A stretch of DNA of 45,489 nt. Origin: Candidatus Daviesbacteria bacterium RIFCSPHIGHO2_02_FULL_43_12 (GTDB taxonomy: Bacteria > Patescibacteriota > Microgenomatia > Daviesbacterales > UBA10151). The notes below the pieces were generated by a model. The model saw only the letters and a list, made by a program, of their open reading frames with translations, was not told the origin of the DNA and did not search any database. Made by a program: the position numbers and the translations under genes. Below are positions 1 through 7,663 of the stretch, one piece after another. Each line of letters opens with the position of its first letter. Within the stretch, counting starts at the first letter, position 1. The stretch is taken from positions 19,254-64,742 of the forward strand of contig MFDD01000008.1 of assembly GCA_001776775.1 (NCBI GenBank), given 5' to 3'.

Positions 1-94
1 AGTGGCTCACAAAACCAGCCATGCCTCCGGCAATCGGATTGTCGAAAAAAGACCCGGCAACGGCACCAGCTACTGTATGAGGAAAGATTGACAT
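1..94 (-). CDS. N-terminus of a DUF457-like membrane protein (partial)
   Basis: The reading frame starts with ATG at 94 and runs off the left edge of the window, so only about 31 residues are visible. The start MSIFPHTVAGAVAGSFF followed by a short glycine/alanine-rich segment ending in GFVSH resembles the beginning of DUF457/YdjM-type putative metal-dependent membrane hydrolases, which open with a His-containing first helix and a second helix ending in SH. It lies downstream of the GT4 gene on the same strand, separated by a repeat-rich gap. The family call rests on a short stretch and is tentative. Confidence 0.5.
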   Translation of the reverse strand, partial: MSIFPHTVAGAVAGSFFDNPIAGGMAGFVSH

Positions 95-100
95 ATAAAG

Positions 101-180
101 TCTCAAATCGTAGATCTTAAATCTCAAAACTATATTTCAAATCTAAAAACTTTTTAAAAGATTTGAGATTTAAGGTTTGA
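101..180. repeat. AT-rich inverted repeat overlapping a gene end
   Basis: The segment contains variants of AAATCTCAAATCT in both orientations. CTTAAATCTCAAA near the left end pairs with TTTGAGATTTAAG near the right end, so it can fold into a long imperfect hairpin. The right arm forms the last nine codons of the GT4 gene (C-terminus KSNLKSQIF). It belongs with the other short dispersed repeats of this window. Confidence 0.6.
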
Positions 181-1305
181 TTTAATTAATTCTAGCATTT
201 TTTCCTTGAATCGTTCTTTGGAAAATTTTTCGGCCTGTTTTTGACAATCCTCAGCTTTGAATTTTGCTGGATCAAAGCTTTGCAGTGTTTGCACTAAACT
301 TGACTCTTGACTCTTGTCGATAGCCACTTCATAAAACACCCCTGTCTTTCCTTCAATTATTGTTTCCAAATAGCCTCCCGACCTGGGGGCGATCACCGGA
401 GTCCCGGCAGCTTGGGCCTCCACAGCGGTAATCCCGAAGTCCTCATCCTCGGAAGCCAGAATTAGAGCTTTGGCCCCGGCATAAAGCTTTACTCTTTCTT
501 CGTCAGTCACCTCACCCACAAATTCGATGGTCGGTCCAGAGATAGATTTTAGATATTTAGCTTCGGGTCCTGTGCCAGCCACTTTCAAGTTAACCTTAGC
601 CTGGTTACAGGCTTTAATCACTACATCTACTCCCTTCCCTCGAACCAATCTACTTAGGCTTAAATAATAGCTATCAGCTTTCAGTCGTGAGCTTTCAGAC
701 TTTCTGACGACTGACGACTGACGACTGATTTCTGAAACATCCACTGGGGGATAGATAATCACTGGTTCTCTTCTATAAAATTTTCTAATCCGAGCAGCCA
801 CATTCTCGGAGTTAGCTATCAACACATCCGGCCGCTGCGAGGTTTCATAATCGAAAACTCGCAAAATATGATTTGCCAACTCTCCCAGCACCCTGGTCAG
901 TGGATTTTTTTTGTAATTAAAGCTGGTGGTGTAGCCGTATAGATAGCGGGGAGGGGTGTGAATATAACTTAAGTGCAAAGTCGAAGGTGAGGTGATCACA
1001 GCTTTGGCAAAGTAAATAGCGCAAGACGAAATCACCAGATCATATTCTCTTAGGTCAAATCCTTCAAAGATCATCGGGGCAAATAATCTAAAGGGAGAGA
1101 CCAATTTACGGGCAAAGGGGACTTTTTGGAGCGCAGAAGATCTGATATCCCACTTGGATATCTCGGCGGCGTGAGAACCTAGTCCTTGGGGGTTAAAATA
1201 GGCAGTGTAGACCGGAGCATCAGGAAACATCTCGTGCAAAGTTTCCAACACCCGCTCCGCCCCCCCATACTCTCTTAAATAATCGTGCACCAGGGCGACT
1301 CTCAT
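154..1305 (-). CDS. GT4-family glycosyltransferase
   Basis: This 383-residue protein is a GT-B fold retaining glycosyltransferase that probably transfers a sugar from a nucleotide-sugar donor to a cell-envelope glycan. The N-terminus MRVALVHDYLREYGGAER holds the glycine-rich acceptor-side loop, and the C-terminal half carries the GT4 E-x7-E signature in EDFGITAVEAQAAGTPVI near residue 290. The start is fixed by a -10 box TACAAT six bases upstream. Two repeat-derived peptides are inserted: one before the second Rossmann domain (RQSSVVRKSESS, DNA 669-731) and one near the C-terminus (DKSQESS, DNA 299-327). The acceptor and sugar cannot be told from sequence. Confidence 0.9.
   Translation of the reverse strand: MRVALVHDYLREYGGAERVLETLHEMFPDAPVYTAYFNPQGLGSHAAEISKWDIRSSALQKVPFARKLVSPFRLFAPMIFEGFDLREYDLVISSCAIYFAKAVITSPSTLHLSYIHTPPRYLYGYTTSFNYKKNPLTRVLGELANHILRVFDYETSQRPDVLIANSENVAARIRKFYRREPVIIYPPVDVSEISRQSSVVRKSESSRLKADSYYLSLSRLVRGKGVDVVIKACNQAKVNLKVAGTGPEAKYLKSISGPTIEFVGEVTDEERVKLYAGAKALILASEDEDFGITAVEAQAAGTPVIAPRSGGYLETIIEGKTGVFYEVAIDKSQESSLVQTLQSFDPAKFKAEDCQKQAEKFSKERFKEKMLELIKSNLKSQIF
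299..327. repeat. In-frame short repeat (ACAAGAGTCAAGAGTC type)
   Basis: The minus-strand sequence reads GTGGCTATCGACAAGAGTCA followed by AGAGTCAAG, a tandem of CAAGAGT. A near-identical copy is in the SucC-like gene at 23605-23633, and related inverted copies fill the gap at 35141-35222. In this gene it encodes VAIDKSQESS. Confidence 0.7.
669..731. repeat. In-frame heptad repeat (GTCGTCA type)
   Basis: The core is three to four copies of the 7-bp unit TGACGAC flanked by CTATCAGCTTTCAG. Positions 698-729 are identical over 32 bp to 5587-5618 in polA. The same unit is repeated nine times at 8708-8770. The element is read here as ISRQSSVVRKSESS. Confidence 0.8.
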
Positions 1306-1311
1306 TAGCTC

Positions 1312-1317
1312 ATTGTA
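1312..1317 (-). promoter_or_regulatory. -10 box of the GT4 gene (leaderless)
   Basis: TACAAT, preceded by an extended TGn element, ends six bases before the ATG at 1305. Transcription would begin at or next to the start codon. Confidence 0.55.
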
Positions 1318-1334
1318 ACAAAATAAAGGATCGA

Positions 1335-2111
1335 TTAGCTGGGGAGATCAGGAAGAGATCTGATAGCTCCAGGTACTCCTTCATCCATAGCCACGACTCG
1401 TATCGGTAATCTTTGCTCAACAAGGGTTCTTTGAGTATCGCTTAACGTGCGTTTTCTATCAGACCCTGCAGAATTTACTAAGCTCTCCACCCAGCCTAAA
1501 GATAGCGCAACACTGGCTGCATAATATCTTTGGGATATAGGCTGGGTTGTCTGATAAGAAGCCAGGGGTTCTTTTAGTCTTTGATACACTGATATGTGAC
1601 GGAAAACATCTGTTCCCGTTGTAAGGACTAGTCCTCGCTGAGACATTTCTCGATAGTAAGCAGTTAGATGCTCGCTATCGTCAGCCCTCCTCTGTAGGTC
1701 AGCTAAAATAGCAGTCTCGTCTTGCTGATTACTGAGGGGTCGATGAGAGAGAACTGAAAAAATTAGTTCGTTTTCTGCAAGCGGTATACCCATACCTGGA
1801 TGAACTCTTAATGAAGCCATTATTGCTGGATTAGCTTCAGTTTTAACCGGCCCATCAACTGTACTAGCAATCCCTCCACCTCGATAATTAACAAAAGATC
1901 GAGGGCCAAGAGGCACATAGATATTTTCTGGACGAAGTTGTTCTGGGCCAAGCCTAACACTTGGCGGAGTAATCCTTGGATCTATTAATGGTGGTCCAGC
2001 AGGACGACGAACTGGTGTAGGAGTGGCGACAGCTTCTGATTTAGTACAACCAATTAAGAATAGCCCCAGCCCTGCTGCTCTTGCTAATTCTTCTCTACGA
2101 GTAGATGACAT
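1335..2111 (-). CDS. Putative Tat/Sec lipoprotein, function unknown
   Basis: This 258-residue protein starts with a lipoprotein signal: a twin-arginine pair in STRREEL, a hydrophobic stretch, and the lipobox LFLIGC with the acylated cysteine at residue 22. A proline/threonine-rich linker follows, so the mature part is probably tethered outside the membrane. I recognise no catalytic motif in the rest. It has its own promoter and a short 5' leader of about eight bases. The gene is flanked by unrelated genes, so context gives no function. Confidence 0.7.
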   Translation of the reverse strand: MSSTRREELARAAGLGLFLIGCTKSEAVATPTPVRRPAGPPLIDPRITPPSVRLGPEQLRPENIYVPLGPRSFVNYRGGGIASTVDGPVKTEANPAIMASLRVHPGMGIPLAENELIFSVLSHRPLSNQQDETAILADLQRRADDSEHLTAYYREMSQRGLVLTTGTDVFRHISVYQRLKEPLASYQTTQPISQRYYAASVALSLGWVESLVNSAGSDRKRTLSDTQRTLVEQRLPIRVVAMDEGVPGAIRSLPDLPS

Positions 2112-2119
2112 ATATTGGT

Positions 2120-2148
2120 ATTATACTATGAGACAACCTAAATGTCTA
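2120..2148 (-). promoter_or_regulatory. Promoter of the lipoprotein gene
   Basis: A -35 TAGACA (2143-2148) and -10 TATAAT (2120-2125) are separated by 17 bp, and the -10 ends eight bases before the ATG at 2111. Confidence 0.65.
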
Positions 2149-3165
2149 ATTTAGATAAAATAGCTCGGTGAGTTTTTCTAAAAGTAGCGCTTTAACATTG
2201 GCGATACTCCCTTTAACTGTAGCTCCGGCTGCAGCAGGATGGCCTCCGCCTTCTAGCTTTTCAGCTAGCTTAGATAGATCATACTTTTCGGGGTCTCTGG
2301 TGCGTAAACTAATATCCACTACTCCCCTTTCCCTCTCCACCAAACTTGCTCCGATCTCCCATCCGATAACTGATTTCAAGAGATTGGAGATCTCGCTTTT
2401 GTCAGTCTTTTCCGGATCAATCCCCTTTTCGATCATCGCTTCATAAGACACTGCCGCTAAGGCGATTTTATTGGCTATTACTTCCACAGAATTAAGGGCC
2501 AGGGCTTGAAAGTAGATTTTGGAAGGAGAATTATTGTTGTCCAGCTCAAAAAGTACCTGAGTAAATTCCGGATTCAATCTGGCTAGATCTGCCCCCGCCC
2601 GAAAGGTTTCTTCGGTTGTTCTGGCATAGCGGAAACCACCCGAGTCGACATAGATCCCGACCATTAAACAAACCGCCATATCCGGAGTAATCAGGATCTG
2701 CCACTCTTTAAATAAATCATAAAGCATCTGGCAAGTGGCAATATATGAATCATCTACTAGATTGATTTGGCCAAAATGCTGATTGGATTTATGGTGATCG
2801 ATGACGATGGTCTGCATCGACTCAGGAAAAACTACTTCACCCTTTTTAGAAATCATATCTGGGCTAGAAGAATCGAGGATGATGAACAAATCGTAGGATT
2901 GCTTCTCTTCGCTCGCAATGACAGAGTTATAATCCTTATTCACAATCTGATCGGCACCCGGGAGTTTGGATAGCCCCAGAGGAATTGGAGAATCTCCGGC
3001 GATAACAGTCGGATTCTTACCCAAACCTTTCAACAGGTGATAAAAAGCCAAAGATCCTCCTGCACTATCCCCATCCGGACCCGGATGACAATGCAGCAGG
3101 ATATTTTTAGCTTGCGCAATCGCTTCCCAGATAATCGGAGCTTGTTTTATTAGTTTCTCTGTCAT
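2146..3165 (-). CDS. DHH-family phosphoesterase (NrnA-like)
   Basis: The protein is a DHH/DHHA1 phosphoesterase of the NrnA type, which in other bacteria degrades nanoRNAs and dephosphorylates pAp, or cleaves cyclic dinucleotides. Visible motifs are HPGPDGDS near the N-terminus, LDSSSPD, the DHH motif in IDHHKSN, and the C-terminal DHHA1 glycine motif GGGHPAAAGA. I chose the ATG at 3165 because a -10 box TACTAT lies six bases upstream; the longer frame to 3201 would start inside the promoter. A dispersed repeat is inserted in frame just before the DSSSPD strand and encodes VIASEEKQS. Substrate preference is not visible. Confidence 0.88.
   Translation of the reverse strand: MTEKLIKQAPIIWEAIAQAKNILLHCHPGPDGDSAGGSLAFYHLLKGLGKNPTVIAGDSPIPLGLSKLPGADQIVNKDYNSVIASEEKQSYDLFIILDSSSPDMISKKGEVVFPESMQTIVIDHHKSNQHFGQINLVDDSYIATCQMLYDLFKEWQILITPDMAVCLMVGIYVDSGGFRYARTTEETFRAGADLARLNPEFTQVLFELDNNNSPSKIYFQALALNSVEVIANKIALAAVSYEAMIEKGIDPEKTDKSEISNLLKSVIGWEIGASLVERERGVVDISLRTRDPEKYDLSKLAEKLEGGGHPAAAGATVKGSIANVKALLLEKLTELFYLN
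2896..2922. repeat. In-frame dispersed repeat (cattgcgagcgaa type)
   Basis: The minus strand reads CATTGCGAGCGAAGAGAAGC, a variant of a repeat seen in many bacterial genomes. A second in-frame copy is in the citryl-CoA lyase-like gene at 21525-21542; both encode ASxEKQS. Confidence 0.65.
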
Positions 3166-3171
3166 GAGTGA

Positions 3172-3177
3172 ATAGTA
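3172..3177 (-). promoter_or_regulatory. -10 box of the DHH phosphoesterase gene
   Basis: TACTAT lies six bases before the ATG at 3165, matching the leaderless pattern of this window and deciding the start codon. Confidence 0.5.
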
Positions 3178-3207
3178 CCCGATTCTGACTCCAAAACTCA
3201 AGCTCAG

Positions 3208-3235
3208 TTGACAAACAGACGTAAAGATTTAAAAT
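3208..3235 (+). promoter_or_regulatory. Promoter TTGACA-16-TAAAAT
   Basis: A consensus -35 TTGACA (3208-3213) and a -10 TAAAAT (3230-3235) precede an ATG at 3256. That ATG is not in the frame of the long downstream ORF, which points to a frameshift in the gene. Confidence 0.6.
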
Positions 3236-3311
3236 AGGTGGACTGCCCGATAGTTATGAATGAACCAGATCGTCGAGGAGTAACTTTTCAAGTAGCCACA
3301 CTCCCTCTTGT

Positions 3312-3899
3312 TTGTATGGGTCAAGAACCACAGCAATACAGGATGTTTGGAATGACACTGGGAAGCTAGAAGGTGTTGTTCCTCATGCAGGTAAGACTGT
3401 CCGAGCAAGAGGGCTATTAGAGGCTTTTATGGCTCATACTAACCCCGATACTTGGAGGATGCATACCGGAACAATGACTCCGGATATGCATGACGCCGAT
3501 ACTGTCTTGTACGGAGCCGCCAACACGACAGAGGCGGCGGGGGTTGTTGCCTCGGTCAGGCTAAGCTTAGGCCCATTATTTTTAAATTCTCATCATATCC
3601 AACAAAGAGGAGGGCTCGCTGTCGTTTCAGCTGTCAACGAGAGAAGCTCGGTGCTGGCTGTTCAACTAGTAAACTTTGATGATATTTTACAGCAAGGCTG
3701 GCGCAGTCAGAGAGGTAAAGATATTTTTTTGAGAGTATTTGACCGCACTAGGGATGATAGATCTCGCGGTGATACTGGTTTTTACCAGGAGGGAAGATTT
3801 TCCCTGCTAACAGTTAGCTCTTCAGCAGACCGACCAGCGGTCGCCACAAATAATTGGTTGATGTCTCTATTTGCAGCCACAGTAACTAACAGTACCTAA
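3312..3899 (+). CDS. Hypothetical protein, possibly frameshifted at its 5' end
   Basis: This frame encodes up to 195 residues, opening with a TTG codon; I recognise no family. The composition is that of a soluble globular protein, with conserved-looking segments such as TPDMHDADTVLYG and NERSSVLAVQLVNFDD. The only good promoter upstream leads to an ATG at 3256 in the -1-related frame, which stays open for about 37 codons before stopping inside this ORF. Either the true start is the TTG or a later ATG, or the original gene began at 3256 and has suffered a frameshift. It converges on the TrmH-type gene with a 4-bp overlap. Confidence 0.5.
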   Translation: MYGSRTTAIQDVWNDTGKLEGVVPHAGKTVRARGLLEAFMAHTNPDTWRMHTGTMTPDMHDADTVLYGAANTTEAAGVVASVRLSLGPLFLNSHHIQQRGGLAVVSAVNERSSVLAVQLVNFDDILQQGWRSQRGKDIFLRVFDRTRDDRSRGDTGFYQEGRFSLLTVSSSADRPAVATNNWLMSLFAATVTNST

Positions 3900-4414
3900 C
3901 GCTCTTTTTGTCTAATCACTTCATAGAGGAAGATGGCTGCAGCCACGGAAACATTTAAGCTCTCTGTTAACCCTAGCATCGGGAGATAGATATTTTTATC
4001 GACAAGTTTTTGAGCTTCTTCGCTCATTCCCTGGGCTTCGTTACCGACTACAATAGCTACTTTACCGGAAAAATCCTCTTGCCAGAGAACCTTAGCCTGC
4101 GGGTCGACGAGGGCGCCAATTAGTTCGAAGTTTGCGGTTCGTAGTTCATGGAAACATAAAGAGACAGAGGTGAAAAATTCAATATTCAGCCATTGTACTG
4201 CGCCTTTGGCTGCACCCCTATTAATATGGGGTTTTGAACCTAATGGATGAATAATACAGACCTTGCCTACCCCAAACGCTTCCGCGGTGCGTAAAATAGC
4301 GGCAATATTACTCTCTTCGGCCAAGTTTTCCAGCACCAGACAAAAGTCGTCCTTACGCAGGCTCATGGCTTTTTGGATCCGTTCTTCTCTGGTCAGTCCG
4401 GCATAGTTTTTCAT
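3896..4414 (-). CDS. TrmH/SpoU-family RNA 2'-O-methyltransferase
   Basis: This 172-residue protein has the knotted SPOUT fold of TrmH-family enzymes, which methylate the ribose 2'-OH of tRNA or rRNA using S-adenosylmethionine. The three family motifs are visible: NIAAILRTAEAFG, the AdoMet-binding VVGNEAQGMS, and the knot segment LPMLGLTESLNVSVAAAI. There is no N-terminal extension, so the target is more likely tRNA than a large rRNA site, but this is inference. A short repeat (4122-4149) is inserted in frame and encodes ELRTANFE. The -10 box TAGAAT is six bases before the ATG. Confidence 0.88.
   Translation of the reverse strand: MKNYAGLTREERIQKAMSLRKDDFCLVLENLAEESNIAAILRTAEAFGVGKVCIIHPLGSKPHINRGAAKGAVQWLNIEFFTSVSLCFHELRTANFELIGALVDPQAKVLWQEDFSGKVAIVVGNEAQGMSEEAQKLVDKNIYLPMLGLTESLNVSVAAAIFLYEVIRQKER
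4122..4149. repeat. In-frame short repeat (GAACTACGAACC type)
   Basis: On the minus strand three degenerate copies of a CGAACTA-like unit run in tandem and encode ELRTANFE inside the TrmH-type gene. Confidence 0.55.
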
Positions 4415-4420
4415 TCCGCT

Positions 4421-4448
4421 ATTCTATCAGATAAATGGATGATACAAT
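4421..4448. promoter_or_regulatory. Divergent -10 boxes between two leaderless genes
   Basis: TAGAAT on the minus strand (4421-4426) ends six bases from the TrmH-type ATG. TACAAT on the plus strand (4443-4448) ends six bases from the ATG at 4455. The two genes share a 40-bp intergenic region. Confidence 0.55.
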
Positions 4449-4454
4449 AATTTT

Positions 4455-5363
4455 ATGTATTACTGGAAAAAGTTGGTTTTTATCCCTTTTTATCTGGCTA
4501 GTTTCTTTGCAGCCCTCTACCTGAGCAAGACCTTGCTCTCTGACTATTCCGGCATATTTGTTTTGAGTATGCCAAGCTTTATGAACCTTTTGCTTTTTGC
4601 TGGGGCGATTCTGCTATGCAGCTTCTTTTTTTGTGTGATGATTGCCCTGTCTCAGGACTGGAAGGTGACGGCTGGAGCTTTACTTATCTCCAATATGCTC
4701 TGTTTTATCATGTTCCCTCTCCCGGAAAACATTATTCTTGCCCTGGGGGTCCTCTGCATGAGTGGATTAATCTATGTACTGCTGGAAAACAAGCTTAAAA
4801 CTTATCTGACCTTTCAACCAACCATACTTCTCACCCCCTCGATTATGAATCTGTCCAAATTGCTGATAGTCCTATTTTCCATCACTTATTTTTTTAACCT
4901 GACTACTGTTTTAGCAGAAAAGCCTTTTCGCATACCAGACGAGCTGATCGATCCGGTAGCTTCTTTTATCTCAGCCTCAGCTCTGGGGGAAAGCCCCGAA
5001 CCAGCTATGAAAAACTTATCTAAGCAGCAGCTTGAAGCTGTTAAAGCCAACCCCCAGCTGCTCACACAATTTGGACTGAGCGAAGAAGCACTCGGTCAAT
5101 TTACTAGCTCAAGCCTGACAGCAAGCCCAAAAGCCCTGGTCAAAAAGGGTCTTGCAGACCAGGCTGAGGCGCTTATAAAACCTTATCAGGGAGCAATACC
5201 TGCGTTATTTTCAGCCATATTTTTCCTAAGTTTTAGCTCTGTTGTGTCCCTGATGGGGGTGTTGATTGCTCCCTTAGTTTGGTTTTTGTTTTATCTACTC
5301 GAGGTCACCGGTTTTACTAAACTGACCAAAGAGATGAGAGAAGTCAAAAAACTGGTGGTCTAA
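4455..5363 (+). CDS. Multi-pass membrane protein, function unknown
   Basis: The 302-residue product has about five hydrophobic segments in its first half and two or three at its C-terminus. They flank a soluble stretch (roughly residues 165-245) rich in alanine, leucine and glutamine with motifs such as NLSKQQLEAVKANPQLL. I recognise no family. It converges on polA with a 4-bp overlap of stop codons. Its -10 box predicts a leaderless transcript. Confidence 0.7.
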   Translation: MYYWKKLVFIPFYLASFFAALYLSKTLLSDYSGIFVLSMPSFMNLLLFAGAILLCSFFFCVMIALSQDWKVTAGALLISNMLCFIMFPLPENIILALGVLCMSGLIYVLLENKLKTYLTFQPTILLTPSIMNLSKLLIVLFSITYFFNLTTVLAEKPFRIPDELIDPVASFISASALGESPEPAMKNLSKQQLEAVKANPQLLTQFGLSEEALGQFTSSSLTASPKALVKKGLADQAEALIKPYQGAIPALFSAIFFLSFSSVVSLMGVLIAPLVWFLFYLLEVTGFTKLTKEMREVKKLVV

Positions 5364-7579
5364 GTTCTCTCCCCTTTTAGGGGGATCATTTCTCCCCAAT
5401 TAGGACCGGTCTTTAGATCAACGATTACCGGGACAGACAGCTTGAGCGCATTTTCCATCTTTTCTTTAACTAACTTAGCTAAATCCTGTAAAGAGTTCTC
5501 ATTGCATTCGAACAATAGTTCATCGTGAACCTGGAGAATGAGTTGGCAGCTTTCAGTCTTCAGACCCGCTTTACTATCAGCTATCCGACTTTCTGACGAC
5601 TGACGACTGACGACTGATAGCTCTTTGCTAATTTCGACCATTGCAATTTTGATCATGTCTGCGGAAGTGCCCTGAATCGGATGATTAATTGCCGCCCTTT
5701 CGCCAAAAGCTTGGATGGCTTTATTGCTGGCCTGCAGTTCGGGGATATAGCGGCGGCGGCCGGAGATAGTTTCGACATACCCTTGTTGGTAGGCTTTGGC
5801 CAAGGTCTGCTGCATCCACTCCCTCACCTTAGAAAACTCGTTAAAATAATCTTCGATATATTGCTTGGCTGTAGCCATATCTACTCCCAACTGTTTCGAC
5901 AAAGCCCGGGGGCCTTGGCCATAGAGGGTAGCAAAATTCATAGTCTTACCCAGCATCCGAGACTGTTTATTAATTTGATCAATCGGGGTGTCAAAGATCT
6001 TGCTGGCAGTGGTGGCATGGATATCTTGACCCTCCAGAAAGGCTTTTTTTAGACCCGGATCATCTGCTAAATGGGCCATGATTCGTAGTTCTATCTGGGA
6101 ATAATCAGCACCAAGCAAAACTTTGCCCCGAGGAGCCACAAAAGCCTTACGGATCTGGGCCCCTTCTCCTTTGATCGGAATATTTTGCAGGTTCGGGTCT
6201 TGCGAGCTAAGTCGACCCGTGGCTGCACCTTCGACATTAAAGGTCGAATGAACCCTGCCATCTTGTTTGATAAACTTGGGTAAAGTGTCGATATAGGTAG
6301 AGACCATCTTAAATAATTGCCTGTACTCTAAAAGCAGTTTTATCACCGGGTGGGCACCGGTTAATTCATGTAATGTTGCCTCGTCAGTTGAGCGCCCGGT
6401 CTTGGTCTTTTTGATCACCGGCAGGTGGAGCTCGTCGAATAACACACCTCCTAGCTGTTTGGGGCTATTGATATTGAATTCATGTCCGATTGTGTCATAA
6501 ATCTCTTTTTCCAGATTAGCTAAGCGCGCCTTGAGACTTTCTCCCAACTTATTTAAACATTCCAAATCAACCATAATTCCCGTCTCAGACATTTTTTGCA
6601 AAACAGGGGTGACCTCCAGATCCAAATCAATCGTACCTTGGCTTTGGGAAGTGGCAAAGTGTGGGACGTTGGTCGTGGGACGTGGGTCGTTTTGTTCTTT
6701 CGGTCCACTATTTCTTGGTATTCTTGCAGTCAAAGTCTTGAACTCTAACTCTTCAAAAAGATCGACCACTTTTTGTCTATCGAAATCATGCGTTCGGCAT
6801 TTTGCCAGATCCAATTTGATCGGAGCTTCCAGATCAAGAGTAGCTAATTTTTTACTCATTACTGCCGATTCGGCTCCCACTGATAATAATAATCGAGTCC
6901 TTTCTGGTAGAGTTGTCAAGTTTTTGGGGTCGTAGATTTTTTCAATATTCCCAAACTGTTTAATTAATTTGGTGGCGGTGACATCCCCTACTCCTGGAAC
7001 CCCGGGGATATTATCCGAGGCGTCCCCCGCCAGAGCCTTGTATTCAATCATCTGAAGTGGCTCAAAGCCGTATTTATCTCTAAACTCCACTATTCCATAT
7101 AGCCCGACATCTGACAGAGTCTTTTTTGGCATTAACACCTTCACCCGATCAGAGATGATCTGCATAATATCGCGGTCACCAGTCAACACCACTACCTCCA
7201 AATCACTCTCCTTTTTGATCGCCTGCTGAGCTAAAGTTCCAATTAAATCATCGGCCTCATATCCATCTAGGCCAAATTCAGGGATATTTAAAGCGGCTGT
7301 GACCTCAAAGACTCTGGGGTATTGCCCAGAGAGTCCGTCATCAGCCGGGCCCCTTGTAGCTTTGTATTGAGTATAAGCTTGATGCCGAAAGGTAGGACCC
7401 TTTTTATCCCAGGCGATAATAATAAAGTCGGGCTTTAGTTCTTGCAGAGCTTTGAGTAGCAGTGAAGTAAAGCCATACACTGCATTGACCAACTCTCCCT
7501 TGGAGGTAGTCAGGGGTGGGGTGGCGTGATAAGCCCGATGTAACAGGGCATTTCCGTCAACGAGCACCAACTTCTTCAT
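5360..7579 (-). CDS. polA: DNA polymerase I lacking the 3'-5' exonuclease domain
   Basis: The protein (about 739 residues) joins a 5'-3' flap exonuclease (MKKLVLVDGNALLHRAY, DRDIMQI, the helix-hairpin-helix GVPGVGDVTA) directly to a family A polymerase (motif A DYSQIELRIMAH, motif B RMLGKTMNFATLYG, motif C QVHDELLFE). The roughly 200-residue proofreading domain is absent; the joint near residue 300 holds a repeat encoding NDPRPTTNVPHF. A second, longer repeat (5547-5620) sits just before motif C and encodes SVVSRQSSESR. It would fill gaps and remove primers without proofreading. The ATG at 7579 is chosen because TAGAAT lies six bases upstream and the GTG at 7585 abuts the box. Confidence 0.95.
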   Translation of the reverse strand: MKKLVLVDGNALLHRAYHATPPLTTSKGELVNAVYGFTSLLLKALQELKPDFIIIAWDKKGPTFRHQAYTQYKATRGPADDGLSGQYPRVFEVTAALNIPEFGLDGYEADDLIGTLAQQAIKKESDLEVVVLTGDRDIMQIISDRVKVLMPKKTLSDVGLYGIVEFRDKYGFEPLQMIEYKALAGDASDNIPGVPGVGDVTATKLIKQFGNIEKIYDPKNLTTLPERTRLLLSVGAESAVMSKKLATLDLEAPIKLDLAKCRTHDFDRQKVVDLFEELEFKTLTARIPRNSGPKEQNDPRPTTNVPHFATSQSQGTIDLDLEVTPVLQKMSETGIMVDLECLNKLGESLKARLANLEKEIYDTIGHEFNINSPKQLGGVLFDELHLPVIKKTKTGRSTDEATLHELTGAHPVIKLLLEYRQLFKMVSTYIDTLPKFIKQDGRVHSTFNVEGAATGRLSSQDPNLQNIPIKGEGAQIRKAFVAPRGKVLLGADYSQIELRIMAHLADDPGLKKAFLEGQDIHATTASKIFDTPIDQINKQSRMLGKTMNFATLYGQGPRALSKQLGVDMATAKQYIEDYFNEFSKVREWMQQTLAKAYQQGYVETISGRRRYIPELQASNKAIQAFGERAAINHPIQGTSADMIKIAMVEISKELSVVSRQSSESRIADSKAGLKTESCQLILQVHDELLFECNENSLQDLAKLVKEKMENALKLSVPVIVDLKTGPNWGEMIPLKGERT
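5547..5620. repeat. In-frame heptad repeat inside polA
   Basis: It contains CAGCTTTCAG, degenerate copies, and three to four perfect TGACGAC units. Positions 5587-5618 are identical to 698-729 of the GT4 gene but are read in another frame here (LSVVSRQSSESR). No stop codon occurs in the frame used. Confidence 0.8.
6661..6690. repeat. In-frame repeat (GGGACGTTGGTCGT type) at the polA domain joint
   Basis: Units of the type GTGGGACGTGGGTCG repeat about twice. The element lies exactly where the proofreading domain would be expected between the flap nuclease and polymerase parts. Confidence 0.6.
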
Positions 7580-7585
7580 GGGCAC

Positions 7586-7591
7586 ATTCTA
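7586..7591 (-). promoter_or_regulatory. -10 box of polA (leaderless)
   Basis: TAGAAT, with an upstream TGC that forms an extended -10, ends six bases before the polA ATG at 7579. Confidence 0.55.
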
Positions 7592-7651
7592 GCATAATCA
7601 CCCAAAATGGTCCTGTCAGAATTCGGTCAAGCGGAGCAAAATTCTTCACGC

Positions 7652-7657
7652 TATATT
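7652..7657 (+). promoter_or_regulatory. Possible -10 box of a small gene
   Basis: TATATT ends six bases before the GTG at 7664, the spacing found at many genes here. The -35 region is poor. Confidence 0.35.
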
Positions 7658-7663
7658 TGATTT

